A DNA stretch of 21,000 bases from Tubiluchus corallicola (taxonomy: Eukaryota; Priapulida; Priapulimorpha; Priapulimorphida; Tubiluchidae). The position numbers and the translations under genes are program-made. Location: assembly GCA_030141605.1 (NCBI GenBank), contig JAQGDQ010000358.1, forward strand, positions 1 to 21,000, written 5' to 3'. A model generated the notes under the pieces. It was not told the origin of the DNA and ran no database searches. It saw only the letters and a list, made by a program, of their open reading frames with translations. This document shows, piece after piece, positions 1-21,000 of this stretch (position 1 is its first letter; each line of letters begins with the position of its first letter).

Positions 1-19927
<19,927 letters not shown>

Positions 19928-20074
19928 TATTGGATTCAGAATAATTTACAACAACTCCCGTGGTTAAAAAAATTGCATGTAAATGTTTACCAGTTAAAAT
20001 TTGATGATAACTCGTGAAAACAAAAACAACGACTCTTCCCCTCACAATAGTGAGGATTCGAGGAATCCCAAAAC

Positions 20075-20085
20075 TGCGCATGCTC
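20075..20085 (+). promoter_or_regulatory. NRF-1-like site
   Basis: TGCGCATGCTC differs by one base from the palindromic NRF-1 consensus TGCGCATGCGC. It lies about 150 bp upstream of the start codon, in the expected promoter zone. Confidence 0.5.
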
Positions 20086-20088
20086 AAA

Positions 20089-20096
20089 TGACGTCA
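20089..20096. promoter_or_regulatory. Full palindromic CRE
   Basis: TGACGTCA, the exact CREB/ATF consensus, three bases from the NRF-1-like site and about 165 bp upstream of the start codon. Confidence 0.6.
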
Positions 20097-20142
20097 GAAA
20101 AAAATGTTCGCGGAGCAGGCCAACTGTGAGAGCAACTTAGAC

Positions 20143-20158
20143 GAGATCACGTGATCTC
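20143..20158. promoter_or_regulatory. 16-bp perfect palindrome centred on an E-box
   Basis: GAGATCACGTGATCTC is its own reverse complement. The core TCACGTGA is the preferred site of USF/MITF/TFE-type bHLH-zip factors. About 220 bp upstream of the start codon. Confidence 0.55.
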
Positions 20159-20160
20159 AT

Positions 20161-20680
20161 AATTATGCTAGAGTGGGAATAGAATTGTTAGTTAATTTAC
20201 GTTTATTTTTGGTAACTTACTAAACATGTGAATATATATAGACTATGTAAATAGCTATAATGTTTAAGCAATGAATCAATGAGCAATAAATAAAAAAATG
20301 AATGAAGGAATAAAATGAAAAGAAAACCCTTGGGCTTAGCTATAGTAGTTACTACCAGTTGAGCAGGAGAACGAGCAGACAAACAATTGGAAAAGTTAAA
20401 TTAGCTAGAAGGTACCCAGTAAAAGTACTGTGGTATACCCTTACATAAAGGTTAATATGGACAAAATTTTGTTTTGCCCGATCTGTTATTACATGTCAGT
20501 TTTTATTTTATGATAACTACCCGTGTTACGGGATAATAACATTGCCATAGTAGATTTTTAAAATAATAATACTTAAGACAATTCTCATTACGACCTCGTG
20601 ACCCAGACTTTTGAGCTTTTGGAAAGAAAGCAAAGAGTTTCGAGATTTGGACCAGACTAATCCCTACGCCAAGTTTGATG
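20161..20680. other. Upstream intergenic DNA, no gene seen
   Basis: AT-rich sequence with no reading frame carrying a recognisable domain. An imperfect inverted repeat (GGTACC-CAGTA / TACTG-TGGTATACC) lies at about 20411-20439. No sign of a divergent gene within the window. Confidence 0.7.
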
Positions 20681-20780
20681 ATGAAGCTGAGAGAAAAGAG
20701 AGAAAAGGGAGAAATAGAAAATGAGGAGATCTCAATGAGGAGGATGACAACGTTGAGAATGATGATGTTAATGTTGACAA
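20680..20780 (+). repeat. Purine-rich GA/GAT low-complexity tract
   Basis: Runs of GAGAGAAAAG, GAGGAGGAT and GATGATG-type words lead directly into the pentanucleotide array; GAT-triplets resume at about 20890-20912. Simple sequence, not coding. Confidence 0.8.
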
Positions 20781-20875
20781 TGATATGACATGACATGACA
20801 TGACACGACACGACACGACACGACACGACACGACACGACACGACACGATACGATACGATACGATATGACATGATA
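20781..20875 (+). repeat. Pentanucleotide microsatellite with ordered variants
   Basis: Nineteen 5-bp units in register: TGATA x1, TGACA x4, CGACA x8, CGATA x4, TGACA x1, TGATA x1. Open frames here encode Ser-Cys-Arg-Val-type repeats that are only translations of the array. Confidence 0.97.
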
Positions 20876-21000
20876 ATTATAACATGGTATGATAAGATGA
20901 TGATGATGACGTAGCTTGCAGTGATCTATACTTTGAATACTTGCACTTAATTAGTTGAAGCACATTACGTACATGAAACATTTTTCTGTTGTGTTTGCTG
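20876..21000. other. Right edge, nothing recognised
   Basis: Short GAT-repeat remnant followed by unique AT-rich sequence to the end of the window. Confidence 0.7.

Larger units (their letters stand above)
19928..20160 (-). promoter_or_regulatory. CHD4: Probable core promoter and 5' UTR of the Mi-2 gene
   Basis: Immediately upstream of the start codon, and CpG-richer than the gene body (seven CpGs in 20041-20160). It contains NRF-1-like, CRE and E-box motifs and no clear TATA box, fitting a broadly expressed gene. The transcription start cannot be placed. Confidence 0.6.

Noticed and set aside
20503-20871. 122-codon minus-strand open frame at the right end
   Set aside because: Its N-terminal part is only the translation of the pentanucleotide array, and the rest shows no domain or splice support.

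Overview
This is a eukaryotic, animal window. It is AT-rich and almost entirely filled by one gene on the minus strand: a Mi-2/CHD3-4-5 type chromatin-remodelling helicase (CHD subfamily II, the ATPase of the NuRD complex). I could join 27 exons from the start codon at 19927 down to 266. Every junction keeps frame, and together they encode about 1272 residues in the family order: acidic/basic N-terminus, CHDNT domain, two PHD fingers, two chromodomains, SNF2 ATPase N-lobe ([12 protein letters not shown]), helicase C-lobe ([16 protein letters not shown]), then the DUF1087 region. The C-terminal part of the gene lies beyond position 1. The species cannot be named from this sequence. The many short to medium introns (117 to 2149 bp), the AT-richness and the DNA-transposon remnants suggest an invertebrate metazoan such as a tunicate, cnidarian or sponge; that is inference.

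Layout from right to left (5' to 3' of the gene). Positions 20160-21000 are upstream DNA with no gene seen, containing a GA/GAT-rich tract and an ordered pentanucleotide array. Positions 19928-20160 are a promoter-like, relatively CpG-rich segment with NRF-1-like, CRE and palindromic E-box motifs. Exons 1-7 (19927-14975) encode the N-terminus and CHDNT domain; exons 8-9 the PHD fingers; exons 10-14 the chromodomains; exons 15-24 the ATPase; exons 25-27 the start of the post-helicase region. Intron 27 runs off the left edge.

The introns carry most of the non-gene content: a Tigger/pogo-like inverted-repeat element in intron 24; two hAT-like non-autonomous elements in introns 18 and 20; a THAP-type zinc-finger gene remnant followed by a perfect ~351-bp tandem duplication in intron 10; a three-member dispersed repeat family in introns 21 and 26; and a 675-bp tandem duplication in intron 26 that copied the 3' end of exon 26. 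Intron 27 appears to use a GC donor, the only non-GT donor found. I see no complete second gene, no RNA gene, and nothing that amounts to a new multi-gene system. The most interesting material is the layered duplication and transposon history inside a conserved chromatin-regulator gene.
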